A DNA stretch of 64,000 bases from positions 1-64,000 of IMG/VR virus record IMGVR_UViG_3300049893_001204; one strand, 5' to 3'. This DNA is from a virus. The translations under genes were made by a program, and so were the position numbers. Positions within the stretch are counted from its first letter, which is position 1. Each line of letters starts with the position of its first letter. Positions 26,977 to 33,000 of the stretch are shown here, one piece after another. The notes beneath the pieces were generated by a model. It had not been told where the DNA came from. It did not search any database and saw only the letters and a program-made list of their open reading frames with translations.

Positions 26977-27001
26977 GCCGGGGATAACACCCCGGCTTTT
27001 T
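26977..27001 (+). terminator. Rho-independent terminator
   Basis: GCCGGGG pairs perfectly with CCCCGGC around a six-base ATAACA loop and is followed by TTTTT. It closes the single-gene unit 26739-26951. Confidence 0.9.
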
Positions 27002-27224
27002 GTTGAAAAGTTTGGGTAAGTCTGTATAAAACACTACATAAATAAAGGTTTTTATTTGGGAAGGGGCTCTTATATACCCCAAATAGGGAAAAAATTTATC
27101 TGGCGCTTCTCCCAACACCCACGCGAAGTGAAATGTGGGAAGAAAAAAAGAAAGGGTGGGTGGGTAAGTAAGAGTAACGGGGGCTGCGCATCCGTACCAC
27201 GCAGAGTTCCATCGCGTTCAGACA
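27002..27224 (+). promoter_or_regulatory. Non-coding leader with hairpin and purine-rich tract
   Basis: No credible gene is seen in these 223 bases. They hold an 8-bp stem, TATTTGGG (27053-27060) with CCCAAATA (27078-27085), and later a G/A-rich run around 27135-27180 (GGGAAGAAAAAAAGAAAGGG). As they lie between a terminator and the first gene of the long plus-strand unit, a promoter and 5' leader are expected, but no sigma-70 boxes are convincing. Confidence 0.45.
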
Positions 27225-27527
27225 ATGCAATTGACCAAGGAAGAGCAGAAGTCTTATGACTTCGATACTCGCTGCCAGATGGTGGCAAGTTACCTGCATG
27301 AAGGTAAGCCTGTATCCATGACTGCGAAGCAGCTAGCTTACTATGGCGTAACGCCGCACCAGGTTATAGCTGAGCTGGGTGGTTGGCTTCGCTCGGAAGA
27401 GCAAGAAGCCTGCTGGGAAGCTGAGCATTTATACGGCGGCAGCCGCCGCAAGCGAACATATGTTGTGTACTGCACCAAGGTGCAGGACAAGTATGTGTTC
27501 AAGGCTAAGGTAGCTGACTACGCTTGA
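27225..27527 (+). CDS. Early protein (100 aa), unknown
   Basis: The protein starts MQLTKEEQKSYDFDTRCQMV, is mixed alpha/beta and ends KYVFKAKVADYA. It includes a basic patch (GGSRRKRTYVVYC) near residues 71-83. There is no Shine-Dalgarno sequence. A GCAA-loop hairpin follows its stop. Small mixed-charge proteins in this place are usually host-takeover factors, but no family is recognised. Confidence 0.68.
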   Translation: MQLTKEEQKSYDFDTRCQMVASYLHEGKPVSMTAKQLAYYGVTPHQVIAELGGWLRSEEQEACWEAEHLYGGSRRKRTYVVYCTKVQDKYVFKAKVADYA

Positions 27528-27538
27528 AGGTTACCTCT

Positions 27539-27562
27539 ACCCCTGGGCAACCAGGGGTTTAT
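27539..27562 (+). terminator. GCAA-loop hairpin, terminator-like
   Basis: ACCCCTGG pairs with CCAGGGGT around a GCAA tetraloop and is followed by TTAT only. The stem is strong but the T-run is short, so it may be a partial terminator or a 3' stabilising hairpin for the 100-residue gene. Confidence 0.6.
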
Positions 27563-27595
27563 GTAGCCCTCACCCGCGTTTATTCCCCCATTTCT

Positions 27596-27620
27596 GATAC
27601 GAATTCGTATCGCGCGCGAT
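27596..27620. promoter_or_regulatory. Two overlapping perfect palindromes
   Basis: GATACGAATTCGTATC (27596-27611) is a perfect 16-base palindrome, and ATCGCGCGCGAT (27609-27620) is a perfect 12-base palindrome sharing three bases with it. Perfect dyads of this length with no loop suit binding of dimeric DNA-binding proteins better than RNA hairpins. Operator or replication-related site are both possible. Confidence 0.6.
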
Positions 27621-27746
27621 GGGTTTGGGTGTAAGGATGGTCTTCTGGAAGAAGACAGTCTATGCATTAGGTGCCAGATATTTTATCATAGGTACATGTC
27701 AAGCTGGACGTTAAACGTAGCAGACAACTTGGCGGTCGTTCACGAT

Positions 27747-27780
27747 CTTGGCAGCTGCAATTCCGCAGTGTAAGTCCAAG
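27747..27780 (+). ncRNA. Family A leader element, copy 1
   Basis: The outer stem CTTGG/CCAAG encloses CA, a bulged G, the upper stem CTGC/GCAG with loop AATTCC, then TG and the unpaired TAAGT. This fits the family pattern in which the outer stem always ends GG/CC and the 3' side carries TGTAAGT. It lies 17 bases before the GTG of the 65-residue gene, closer than in other copies. Confidence 0.65.
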
Positions 27781-27797
27781 CTCACCAGGAGAACATT

Positions 27798-27995
27798 GTG
27801 GACTACACCGTTAACATCATCGAGCTTGACAACAACTACTTCCTTCAGGAAGTTTTTGCTGTCACTGAGTTCCAGTACGTGGAACAGGTGACTGCAGGGC
27901 CGTTTCAGGCTCGATGGCAAGCAGACGTGCAACGTTCTGTTGCTTACCCCGCTTATCGGGGATTAACAGATGAGCATTGCCGTCTGCAACACTGA
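27798..27995 (+). CDS. Early protein (65 aa), unknown
   Basis: The start is GTG 27798 with AGGAGAA in good position, one of few early genes with a clear ribosome-binding site. The product (V/M)DYTVNIIELDNNYFLQEVF is acidic and ends LTDEHCRLQH. It lies between a family-A and a family-D RNA element. No family is recognised. Confidence 0.62.
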   Translation: MDYTVNIIELDNNYFLQEVFAVTEFQYVEQVTAGPFQARWQADVQRSVAYPAYRGLTDEHCRLQH

Positions 27996-28004
27996 GCTGT
28001 AGTA

Positions 28005-28070
28005 CTGCACATCTGTGCAGGGCCAGGTGCAACTCCTGGCCTCAGTTATTGCCTCCAGCGGAGATAGGCA
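28005..28070 (+). ncRNA. Family D leader element, copy 1
   Basis: Three hairpins follow each other. CTGCAC/GTGCAG has loop ATCT. GGCCAGG/CCTGGCC has loop TGCAACT. After the linker TCAGTTATT comes TGCC/GGCA with an inner CTCC/GGAG stem. The middle loop and the linker are nearly identical to copy 2 while the stems differ by compensating changes. It precedes the GTG at 28093. Confidence 0.65.
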
Positions 28071-28092
28071 CCGCACACACACGGAGAAACCC

Positions 28093-28338
28093 GTGAGCAA
28101 CCGCGACCAGCACCACCTTGCTCCGCTCAACGGAGACGGCAACCTCCCAACCAGGGAAGAAGCCGGCGAGTACGTCTTTAACCAGTGCAAGCACTGGATG
28201 GAAGAAGGTCACTCGCAGGTGTTAACCCGCGACCAAGGTCTTCAGATTGCCTGCTGGGCATTGAAGATCGCAGGAGCTCAAGAGCTTCTGACACACGTTA
28301 TTGCAGAGCTTGTTGAGCTTCCCGATAACTACTGCTGA
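28093..28338 (+). CDS. Early protein (81 aa), unknown
   Basis: I start at GTG 28093, which has GGAG nine bases upstream and lies beyond the family-D element; an in-frame ATG at 28015 falls inside that element and is unlikely. The product begins SNRDQHHLAPLNGDG and is helical after residue 15 (EEAGEYVFNQCKHWMEEGHS), ending AELVELPDNYC. Function is unknown. Confidence 0.65.
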   Translation: MSNRDQHHLAPLNGDGNLPTREEAGEYVFNQCKHWMEEGHSQVLTRDQGLQIACWALKIAGAQELLTHVIAELVELPDNYC

Positions 28339-28355
28339 TCCGTAACCAAGCGGGT

Positions 28356-28403
28356 GGGCAGGTGCAAACCCTGCCCCAGTTATTGCCACCCACTGAGGGT
28401 GGC
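28356..28403 (+). ncRNA. Family D leader element, copy 2
   Basis: GGGCAGG/CCTGCCC closes loop TGCAAAC. The linker CAGTTATT follows, then GCCACCC/GGGTGGC with loop ACTGA. The same loop and linker as copy 1 are kept with altered stems. It ends 13 bases before the ATG at 28417. Confidence 0.65.
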
Positions 28404-28416
28404 CTAGCTCAAGTCA

Positions 28417-28626
28417 ATGTCCATGATCAAGAACTGTTTCGTTGTTGTCTTCAACGGCAACGTTGTTGGTATGCATGCAACTGAGGAGGCAGCTGCTCAG
28501 CAAGTATTACAGTTAGCTGAGGAGTGGCAACTTCATGCCGACTGCGGAGCCGAAGTGCCAAAACCAGTATTGGTTGCAATGTCTTTCAATGAATGGATGC
28601 AGCACGAAAGTGTTGTTGTATTCTGA
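28417..28626 (+). CDS. Early protein (69 aa), unknown
   Basis: The product starts MSMIKNCFVVVFNGNVVGMH and looks like a beta-strand-rich N-terminus with a following helix (EEAAAQQVLQLAEEWQLHAD), ending MQHESVVVF. The ATG at 28423 is an alternative start. A family-D element lies upstream and a family-C element downstream. No family is recognised. Confidence 0.68.
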   Translation: MSMIKNCFVVVFNGNVVGMHATEEAAAQQVLQLAEEWQLHADCGAEVPKPVLVAMSFNEWMQHESVVVF

Positions 28627-28639
28627 TTTCTGCATCAAG

Positions 28640-28681
28640 CCCTGAGTAATCAGGGTTTCTTGCAGGACTCAACATCCTGTA
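28640..28681 (+). ncRNA. Family C leader element, copy 1
   Basis: Hairpin 1 (CCCTGA/TCAGGG, loop GTAA) is followed by TTTCT and hairpin 2 (TGCAGGA with TCCTGTA, one G-T pair, loop CTCAACA). A 21-base leader then leads to ATG 28703. The two-hairpin layout recurs three more times downstream. Confidence 0.7.
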
Positions 28682-28702
28682 TCCCACACCTCAAGTCAGT
28701 TC

Positions 28703-28888
28703 ATGACTGCACTCAACATTCGTAAGAACATTGGCGGTCTGCTCCATGCTACTGCATCAGCAGTGGAGCAGATCAAGGTACCTACCAAGCAGCAGCTTAA
28801 TGAGAAGGTAGATGAGTACCGCATTCGTGCGGCTGCACTCATCATGCCTAATGATGCTGCATTTGTTATTCCTGGAGCTAAGAAGTGA
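28703..28888 (+). CDS. Early protein (61 aa), helical
   Basis: The product MTALNIRKNIGGLLHATASA continues as a charged helix (EKVDEYRIRAAALIMPNDAA) and ends VIPGAKK. It has no Shine-Dalgarno sequence and follows a family-C element. Its stop overlaps the GTG of the next gene, so the two are coupled. Confidence 0.65.
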   Translation: MTALNIRKNIGGLLHATASAVEQIKVPTKQQLNEKVDEYRIRAAALIMPNDAAFVIPGAKK

Positions 28889-29091
28889 AGAACGATTTTA
28901 CTGGAGCAGTAGTTGCCATTGCTATTGGCAACGGACTAGGCTTTCTTCTGTCCATTGCTGGACAGAAGATGATCAACAAGCATCAGATAGCTGTATGTCC
29001 GAGCAAACCTAATCATTCACTTGTGATGGTTAGGAGTGTAGTTGGTGACAGCTACTACTGCATTGCTGATAAGTACTTAGACAAGCACTGA
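28885..29091 (+). CDS. Small membrane protein (68 aa)
   Basis: GTG 28885 overlaps the previous stop (GTGA). Residues 7-25 (GAVVAIAIGNGLGFLLSIAG) form one hydrophobic helix, and a polar C-terminus ends CIADKYLDKH. A single-pass membrane protein co-translated with the preceding soluble partner is suggested. Function is unknown. Confidence 0.65.
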   Translation: MKNDFTGAVVAIAIGNGLGFLLSIAGQKMINKHQIAVCPSKPNHSLVMVRSVVGDSYYCIADKYLDKH

Positions 29092-29103
29092 CGTTTGCAC
29101 ATT

Positions 29104-29146
29104 CCCTTGTGGTAACACAAGGGTTTCTGCAGACCTCACGTCTGCA
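29104..29146 (+). ncRNA. Family C leader element, copy 2
   Basis: Hairpin 1 is CCCTTGTG/CACAAGGG with loop GTAA, then TTTC. Hairpin 2 is TGCAGAC/GTCTGCA with the shorter loop CTCAC. Stems differ from copy 1 by compensating substitutions, while GTAA and CTCA are kept. It lies 27 bases before ATG 29174. Confidence 0.7.
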
Positions 29147-29173
29147 CCAATTCAACTCAACCCAACTAGGACT

Positions 29174-29425
29174 ATGTCTCCTGCAAGTGTTGAATATCTG
29201 TTGACCCAAGATGCCAGGTTGCTGGCACGCAGGGATTCAACGCCTGCCCATCCTGCTATCGATGCAGAGATTGAGGACTGCCGTCAGGCAGCACTTGATC
29301 TTTACTTCAAGTGGCAAGATGGGACAGCACAGTTCCAGGAACTTACACCCTTTGTGGTGATCTTGGAGCGCAAGGTTGAATTAAACCGTGCACTCATCAA
29401 GTGGTTGAAGAACCACGAGGATTGA
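29174..29425 (+). CDS. Early protein (83 aa), helical
   Basis: The product MSPASVEYLLTQDARLLARR is all-helical and charged and ends ALIKWLKNHED. It is flanked by family-C elements on both sides. No motif is recognised. Confidence 0.68.
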   Translation: MSPASVEYLLTQDARLLARRDSTPAHPAIDAEIEDCRQAALDLYFKWQDGTAQFQELTPFVVILERKVELNRALIKWLKNHED

Positions 29426-29436
29426 TTCCTGTACTT

Positions 29437-29491
29437 AACCCTACCTATTCCATGTGATAGGTGGGTTTTCTACAGGACTTAACATCCTGTA
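29437..29491 (+). ncRNA. Family C leader element, copy 3
   Basis: Hairpin 1 pairs AACCC and ACCTAT with ATAGGT and GGGTT around an eight-base loop, followed by TTC. Hairpin 2 is a perfect TACAGGA/TCCTGTA with loop CTTAACA. A G-poor leader leads to ATG 29518. Confidence 0.7.
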
Positions 29492-29517
29492 CACCACAGC
29501 ACAACTCAGCACTAAAC

Positions 29518-29916
29518 ATGACTGAAGCCATCAAGAAGTATGCAGACTTCCAGCAAGTCGTCTTTCACGGACGCATTGCATACATGGAAGCTGTCAACTA
29601 TGACGGCAAAGAATTTCTTGCTGTTACGTTGATGCACACGTTGTCTGAGACAACGGATCTACGGATTCGTTTTACGAATGGCAACGGTCTTTTAACTGCC
29701 TACCGCAACGGTAATCTTGTGGTTGGTCAGGAGCTTACCATCAGTGGTAACATCAAGGGCATCCGTGCTTTCTACATGAAAGAGGATGAGCTTGTGCCAC
29801 TGAAGCATCCTGAGCTACAGGTCCGTTGCATGGGTTATGTCTTTGGTTCCAAGCCAGAGCAGAAACCTGAGGCAGTAGCAACAGCTGTGCCAACGCTGGA
29901 AGAAATTCCATTCTGA
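29518..29916 (+). CDS. OB-fold SSB-like protein with EEIPF tail
   Basis: The start is ATG 29518; the longer frame would begin inside the RNA element. The 132-residue product has an OB-fold-like beta pattern (VFHGRIAYMEAVNYDGKEFL; later GQELTISGNIKGIRAFYM) and a disordered linker. It ends TLEEIPF, the acidic Ile/Pro-Phe tip typical of bacterial SSB tails that recruit partner proteins. Single-stranded DNA binding is likely. It would be a second SSB-type protein beside the larger one at 44074. Confidence 0.72.
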   Translation: MTEAIKKYADFQQVVFHGRIAYMEAVNYDGKEFLAVTLMHTLSETTDLRIRFTNGNGLLTAYRNGNLVVGQELTISGNIKGIRAFYMKEDELVPLKHPELQVRCMGYVFGSKPEQKPEAVATAVPTLEEIPF

Positions 29917-29927
29917 TTTCTGCACTA

Positions 29928-29980
29928 AACCCTGCCCATCGTTAGATGGGTGGGTTTTCTGCAGGACTCAACATCCTGCA
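29928..29980 (+). ncRNA. Family C leader element, copy 4
   Basis: Hairpin 1 pairs AACCC and CCCATC with GATGGG and GGGTT around GTTA, then TTC. Hairpin 2 is TGCAGGA/TCCTGCA with loop CTCAACA. Compared with copies 1 and 3, base pairs in hairpin 2 change in a coordinated way. ATG 30006 follows after 25 bases. Confidence 0.7.
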
Positions 29981-30005
29981 AACAGTCTACCCAACATCTC
30001 AACAC

Positions 30006-30269
30006 ATGCGATTATCAATTGATCAACATGATATCGACGAAGCTTGTGCTGAGTTCGGTATTTCTCAAAGCGACTATTACATAACGTGCACATCCAGTGC
30101 AATATATATGCACTGGGTAGCAACACCAGAGCAAATCAAGAAGTATTTTGAAACTGGACATTGTTGTTTATGCATAGATATAGGAGGTGAATGGATAATA
30201 TCTGATGAGGTAGAAGATTACAGAATGCCTAATCGTTTAACTGCATGCCGTTACATTCTTGATGCTTGA
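30006..30269 (+). CDS. Early protein (87 aa), unknown
   Basis: I start at ATG 30006, beyond the family-C element. The product MRLSIDQHDIDEACAEFGIS has a Cys pair in GHCCLCIDIGGEW near residue 52 and ends ACRYILDA. It is acidic and mixed alpha/beta. No family is recognised. Confidence 0.65.
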   Translation: MRLSIDQHDIDEACAEFGISQSDYYITCTSSAIYMHWVATPEQIKKYFETGHCCLCIDIGGEWIISDEVEDYRMPNRLTACRYILDA

Positions 30270-30270
30270 T

Positions 30271-30471
30271 ATGAAACACATAGTTTCACTAGGCAACAAC
30301 CGCTATGTACACCTCGATTCTTATGGTGAGTCTTCTAAGACTCGAGCCGTAAGTCAGGTGATGGTTGTTGCCTTTGCACTTGTCATTGCCTGCATTACAG
30401 TGCCTGCACTGGTAGGCATTGACATTACCAACATCAACTCAACACAGAACCATGACAACATTAAGCGTTAA
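30271..30471 (+). CDS. Small membrane protein (66 aa)
   Basis: ATG 30271 follows the previous stop by one base. The N-terminus is soluble (MKHIVSLGNNRYVHLDSYGE). Residues about 29-50 (QVMVVAFALVIACITVPALV) form one membrane helix. The 3' end overlaps the next gene's start by 20 bases. Function is unknown. Confidence 0.6.
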   Translation: MKHIVSLGNNRYVHLDSYGESSKTRAVSQVMVVAFALVIACITVPALVGIDITNINSTQNHDNIKR

Positions 30472-30802
30472 CACTGCACTAATTGAAGAACGTCTGCAGC
30501 AGCTTATTACTGCACTCATCAAACAGTTTGATGAATACAGCAGACGAAACTATGGACATCCAAGTGATACTCATTACTTGTCCTTTGAGATTGTCAAAGG
30601 TACCAAGTATTACAAGCTCATTATGAGGCAAGGTACTGGTACATCGGTGCATGCATTTATCAGTCGTCAGACTGGTGCCATGTACAAACCAGCTAGCTGG
30701 AAAGCACCTGCCAAGCACGTCCGGTACAATCTGCTGGATGACACATCATTTGCTGAGTGTCTACGCAGAGCTGACTGGGCTGGTGGGTATCTATACCTAT
30801 GA
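30452..30802 (+). CDS. Early protein (116 aa), unknown
   Basis: ATG 30452 lies inside the end of the previous gene. The product MTTLSVNTALIEERLQQLIT has an N-terminal helix, a central beta-like region (TKYYKLIMRQGTGTSVHAFI) and ends DWAGGYLYL. The pattern recalls small phage proteins of mixed fold, but I cannot name a family. Confidence 0.68.
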   Translation: MTTLSVNTALIEERLQQLITALIKQFDEYSRRNYGHPSDTHYLSFEIVKGTKYYKLIMRQGTGTSVHAFISRQTGAMYKPASWKAPAKHVRYNLLDDTSFAECLRRADWAGGYLYL

Positions 30803-30813
30803 GCTTTATCAGT

Positions 30814-30842
30814 ATTCCAGGTAACTAACGTTTACCAGGAAT
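30814..30842 (+). promoter_or_regulatory. Intergenic hairpin
   Basis: ATTCC and GGTAA pair with TTACC and GGAAT around a seven-base loop with one A/A mismatch. It lies between the 116-residue gene and the family-A element at 30853 and has no T-run, so it may be a 3' stabiliser or a processing signal. Confidence 0.5.
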
Positions 30843-30852
30843 CCAACTAACT

Positions 30853-30890
30853 GCTGGGCATCCATGGATATACATGGTGTAAGTCCCAGC
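30853..30890 (+). ncRNA. Family A leader element, copy 2
   Basis: The outer stem is GCTGGG/CCCAGC. After CAT comes the upper stem CCATG/CATGG with loop GATATA, then TG and the TAAGT bulge. The long upper stem distinguishes it from the short copies at 31287 and 38042. It ends 17 bases before ATG 30908. Confidence 0.75.
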
Positions 30891-30907
30891 AAATCACAAC
30901 TCCTCCT

Positions 30908-31285
30908 ATGAAGGGACGCATTTCAATCCTCAAAGAAGATCGCATCTGGCAGCTGAGAACACAAGGTTATTGCTATGACACAATCGCACAGATTGTCAAT
31001 TGCAAACCTGGTTCAGTTCCAGCTGCACTTAAACGTACAAGACAACGTCCACCACTGGCACAAGATCCAGTAAAACGTGGACGTGTACGTGGCTTTCTAT
31101 CTGATGATCAGATCTCTGACATCAGAAAACGCAAAGCACTAGGTGAAACATTACATTCCATTGCAGGTGACTATCACATTGAGATATCATCTGTGTGGAA
31201 TATTGTAACCTACAACTCTTACAAGGAACCATCAGGTGATTCTGGTTACCCATTCAAGTTTGGTAACCGCCTGATGCATGGTTAA
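30908..31285 (+). CDS. DNA-binding protein with two HTH-like segments (125 aa)
   Basis: Two helix-turn-helix-like segments are visible: LRTQGYCYDTIAQIVNCKPG (about residues 16-35) and RKRKALGETLHSIAGDYHIE (about 76-95). A basic linker (KRTRQRPPLAQDPVKRGRVR) joins them. The organisation resembles resolvase or homeodomain-like HTH pairs found in phage regulators and homing-associated proteins, without a nuclease domain. A transcription regulator of the plus-strand block is a reasonable inference. Confidence 0.72.
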   Translation: MKGRISILKEDRIWQLRTQGYCYDTIAQIVNCKPGSVPAALKRTRQRPPLAQDPVKRGRVRGFLSDDQISDIRKRKALGETLHSIAGDYHIEISSVWNIVTYNSYKEPSGDSGYPFKFGNRLMHG

Positions 31286-31286
31286 T

Positions 31287-31318
31287 ACCTGGGCATCCTT
31301 ATGGTGTAAGTCCCAGGT
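31287..31318 (+). ncRNA. Family A leader element, copy 3
   Basis: The outer stem ACCTGGG/CCCAGGT starts one base after the stop of the upstream gene. The upper hairpin is minimal: CC, loop TTAT, GG, followed by TGTAAGT. A 28-base leader leads to ATG 31347. Confidence 0.75.
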
Positions 31319-31346
31319 TGTTTACAACTCACACAAGTTTACTGCA

Positions 31347-31478
31347 ATGGACTCAAATCAATTTGAAAATGACATTCCTTCTGATGCATTAGATGCATTA
31401 GCTGATCTTGCCTATGAGCAAGAAGAAGCAATGAGGGAAGAACTTAACCAACCGGAGGTTTATGATGACCAAACATGA
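31347..31478 (+). CDS. Acidic small protein (43 aa)
   Basis: ATG 31347 gives MDSNQFENDIPSDALDALAD, ending QPEVYDDQT. It is strongly acidic (about one third Asp/Glu), which recalls DNA-mimic or regulator-binding peptides, although that is only a resemblance. It follows a family-A element and overlaps the next start. Confidence 0.6.
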   Translation: MDSNQFENDIPSDALDALADLAYEQEEAMREELNQPEVYDDQT

Positions 31479-31959
31479 CTACACCTTTGAGCAGGCATGG
31501 GATGATGGCGACATCATCATCATTCTGCTCACAATCATTTCACTTATCATCACGGAAATTGGATCATGTCTAGTGCCAAGCACTCAACAGCAACAGCACG
31601 TAAGTGGATTGCTGTCTACAACACATTCAAAGAGTGTGTTGGCAGAGAACCAACCACCATCTGTGTCTACGAATGCAGCACTGCATATGGAGGACCACAA
31701 GAAGGAGGTTGGTACTACGAAACCGGCTGGCCGCTCAAGACGATCTGCGTCTTCTCCAAAAAGCAAGCCATCCGTGAAGCCATCCGAGCGGAAGCGGAAA
31801 CCGAAGAGCAACTTGGTAATCGCAAAGACTATCTCGGATGGAACGCCTGGTGTGTTAACTTCGACGTTGAGTACGCCAAGCCGTACCCAGAAGAACGTCC
31901 TTACTATTGCTGATACCAATGCAAACAATTGGACAGAATCTCACAATCAACCAGCGTAA
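31465..31959 (+). CDS. Membrane-anchored frame overlapping the 115-aa gene
   Basis: ATG 31465 has GGAGG in ideal position. Residues 16-36 (GDIIIILLTIISLIITEIGS) are a hydrophobic helix after an acidic head. From residue 35 on the frame coincides with the 115-residue gene in another frame and becomes Ser/Thr/Lys/Pro-rich, like an overprinted or non-selected sequence. The short membrane peptide is probably real; whether the full 164 residues are functional is uncertain. Confidence 0.45.
   Translation: MTKHDYTFEQAWDDGDIIIILLTIISLIITEIGSCLVPSTQQQQHVSGLLSTTHSKSVLAENQPPSVSTNAALHMEDHKKEVGTTKPAGRSRRSASSPKSKPSVKPSERKRKPKSNLVIAKTISDGTPGVLTSTLSTPSRTQKNVLTIADTNANNWTESHNQPA
31566..31913 (+). CDS. Early protein (115 aa), unknown
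   Basis: The product MSSAKHSTATARKWIAVYNT is compact, with many Trp and Tyr (EGGWYYETGWPLKTICVFSK) and ends YPEERPYYC. It reads as a folded domain with normal codon use. The upstream frame from 31465 covers the same DNA in another phase. No family is recognised. Confidence 0.66.
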   Translation: MSSAKHSTATARKWIAVYNTFKECVGREPTTICVYECSTAYGGPQEGGWYYETGWPLKTICVFSKKQAIREAIRAEAETEEQLGNRKDYLGWNAWCVNFDVEYAKPYPEERPYYC

Positions 31960-32152
31960 TCTATATCTGTATTACTTGAATCATAAGAAGAAGAACAAGA
32001 ATGCCGTATGCTTTGTTCCAAAGATGCCAATGCAATCAACCCGCATGCAAGACTACTTGCGTGCGATAGAAGCTTTAGAAGAGAAGAAGCTTATAGCTGT
32101 GGACAGAAGCTCAGATAATTACACTGGCTGGATCATTCGAGATCCAAAATAA
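31919..32152 (+). CDS. Winged-helix-like small protein (77 aa)
   Basis: ATG 31919 is five bases after the preceding stop. The product MQTIGQNLTINQRNLYLYYL contains MQDYLRAIEALEEKKLIAVD followed by a beta-turn segment (SSDNYTGWIIRDPK). This is the helix, recognition-helix and wing order of many winged-helix DNA-binding proteins. The assignment is tentative, as the core helices are short. Confidence 0.6.
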   Translation: MQTIGQNLTINQRNLYLYYLNHKKKNKNAVCFVPKMPMQSTRMQDYLRAIEALEEKKLIAVDRSSDNYTGWIIRDPK

Positions 32153-32156
32153 TTAC

Positions 32157-32188
32157 CAGGTAATGCCAGATAGATACTGGCCTACCTG
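32157..32188 (+). promoter_or_regulatory. Intergenic hairpin before the 93-aa gene
   Basis: CAGGTA and GCCAG pair with CTGGC and TACCTG around a seven-base loop with a small internal loop. It is followed by a G-poor leader to ATG 32221, matching the leader style of the A-D families although loop sequence differs. Confidence 0.55.
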
Positions 32189-32220
32189 CTACACAACCCA
32201 CTGCTATTTAACACAACACC

Positions 32221-32502
32221 ATGGCATTATCCCTTGAGCAACAACTGATTGGTGATCTGATGGGATACCAGCCCATGACACCAGAAGAAGCTGCAAAACC
32301 AGCGGACACATCACTGTGCAACCGTAAGGTTGAGATGCGTGATGGCTGGCCTCACATCATGTGGCGTAAGGAATGGACTCCAGTTCCAACGATGGAAGAG
32401 TTGGAGGAATGGACGTTTGATTCCGTATGTTTGACACCAGATGAAGATGAGGTGGAACCAGATGATGTACACTCGTGGCTTAGTATTCTTGGTTTAATCT
32501 AA
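32221..32502 (+). CDS. Acidic early protein (93 aa)
   Basis: The product MALSLEQQLIGDLMGYQPMT contains PHIMWRKEWTPVPTMEELEE and ends DVHSWLSILGLI. It is acidic overall. Its stop overlaps the next ATG (TAATG), so it is coupled to the HNH gene, which may be a later insertion. No family is recognised. Confidence 0.66.
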   Translation: MALSLEQQLIGDLMGYQPMTPEEAAKPADTSLCNRKVEMRDGWPHIMWRKEWTPVPTMEELEEWTFDSVCLTPDEDEVEPDDVHSWLSILGLI

Positions 32503-32882
32503 TGCCTTATAAAGATCCGGACAAAAAGCGTGAGTATGATCGCATACGTCGTCAAACTCACAAAGACCAGATCGCCGGTAATAAACGTAAATGGTCAAAT
32601 GAAAATCGTGACAAGGTACGTTTAAGAAGTCAACGGCGACGAAAAGAGGATCCAGATTATTTTAAAAGATATCATGCAAATCAAGACCCTATTAAACGCA
32701 AAGCTAGGCACATGATTACAAATCGTGTGCGATCTGGCAAAATGCCAAGTTGTTCAGTATTTACTTGTGCAGATTGCAACAAGAAAGCTGAACATTACCA
32801 TCATGAATCGTATGAACAATGGTGGGCTGTTGTTGCTTTGTGTCAAGAGTGTCATTACCGTAGACACCAAAAACCAATTTGA
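32502..32882 (+). CDS. HNH endonuclease-like protein (126 aa)
   Basis: The N-terminal 70 residues are very basic (MPYKDPDKKREYDRIRRQTH). The C-terminal zinc-site pattern is CADCNKK, then YHHESY, then CQECHYRRH. This is the CxxC...HH...CxxCHxxxH arrangement of HNH nucleases common in phages. It probably nicks DNA as a free-standing homing endonuclease. It is inserted directly behind the 93-residue gene and lacks its own RNA leader element. Confidence 0.82.
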   Translation: MPYKDPDKKREYDRIRRQTHKDQIAGNKRKWSNENRDKVRLRSQRRRKEDPDYFKRYHANQDPIKRKARHMITNRVRSGKMPSCSVFTCADCNKKAEHYHHESYEQWWAVVALCQECHYRRHQKPI

Positions 32883-32949
32883 TATTAGCAACAACTACGT
32901 GAGCCAGATCATCCGCATAGCTGGCTGCGTATACTGGGCATGATCTAAC

Positions 32950-33000
32950 ACTTAGGCATTCACATTATCACACTAGTGTTATGTGATGTAAGTCCTAAGT
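32950..33000 (+). ncRNA. Family A leader element, copy 4
   Basis: The outer stem is ACTTAGG/CCTAAGT, replacing the CTGGG/CCCAG seen in other copies while keeping all pairs. The upper arm is the longest in the family: TCACAT/ATGTGA with an inner ACAC/GTGT. The fixed parts GGCAT and TGTAAGTCC are unchanged. It is strong evidence for RNA-level conservation. ATG 33028 follows after 27 bases that contain only one G. Confidence 0.8.

Larger units (their letters stand above)
27563..27797 (+). promoter_or_regulatory. Complex intergenic region with palindromes and RNA-element cores
   Basis: This 235-base stretch has no gene. In order it holds two abutting perfect palindromes (27596-27620), a 7-bp hairpin GTCTTCT/AGAAGAC (27640-27656), a family-B loop core GACGTTAAAC at 27707-27716 inside a six-pair stem (GTCAAG with CTTGGC), and a family-A element at 27747-27780. 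A clear ribosome-binding site AGGAGAA precedes the GTG at 27798. It is the densest regulatory region seen in the window. Confidence 0.6.
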
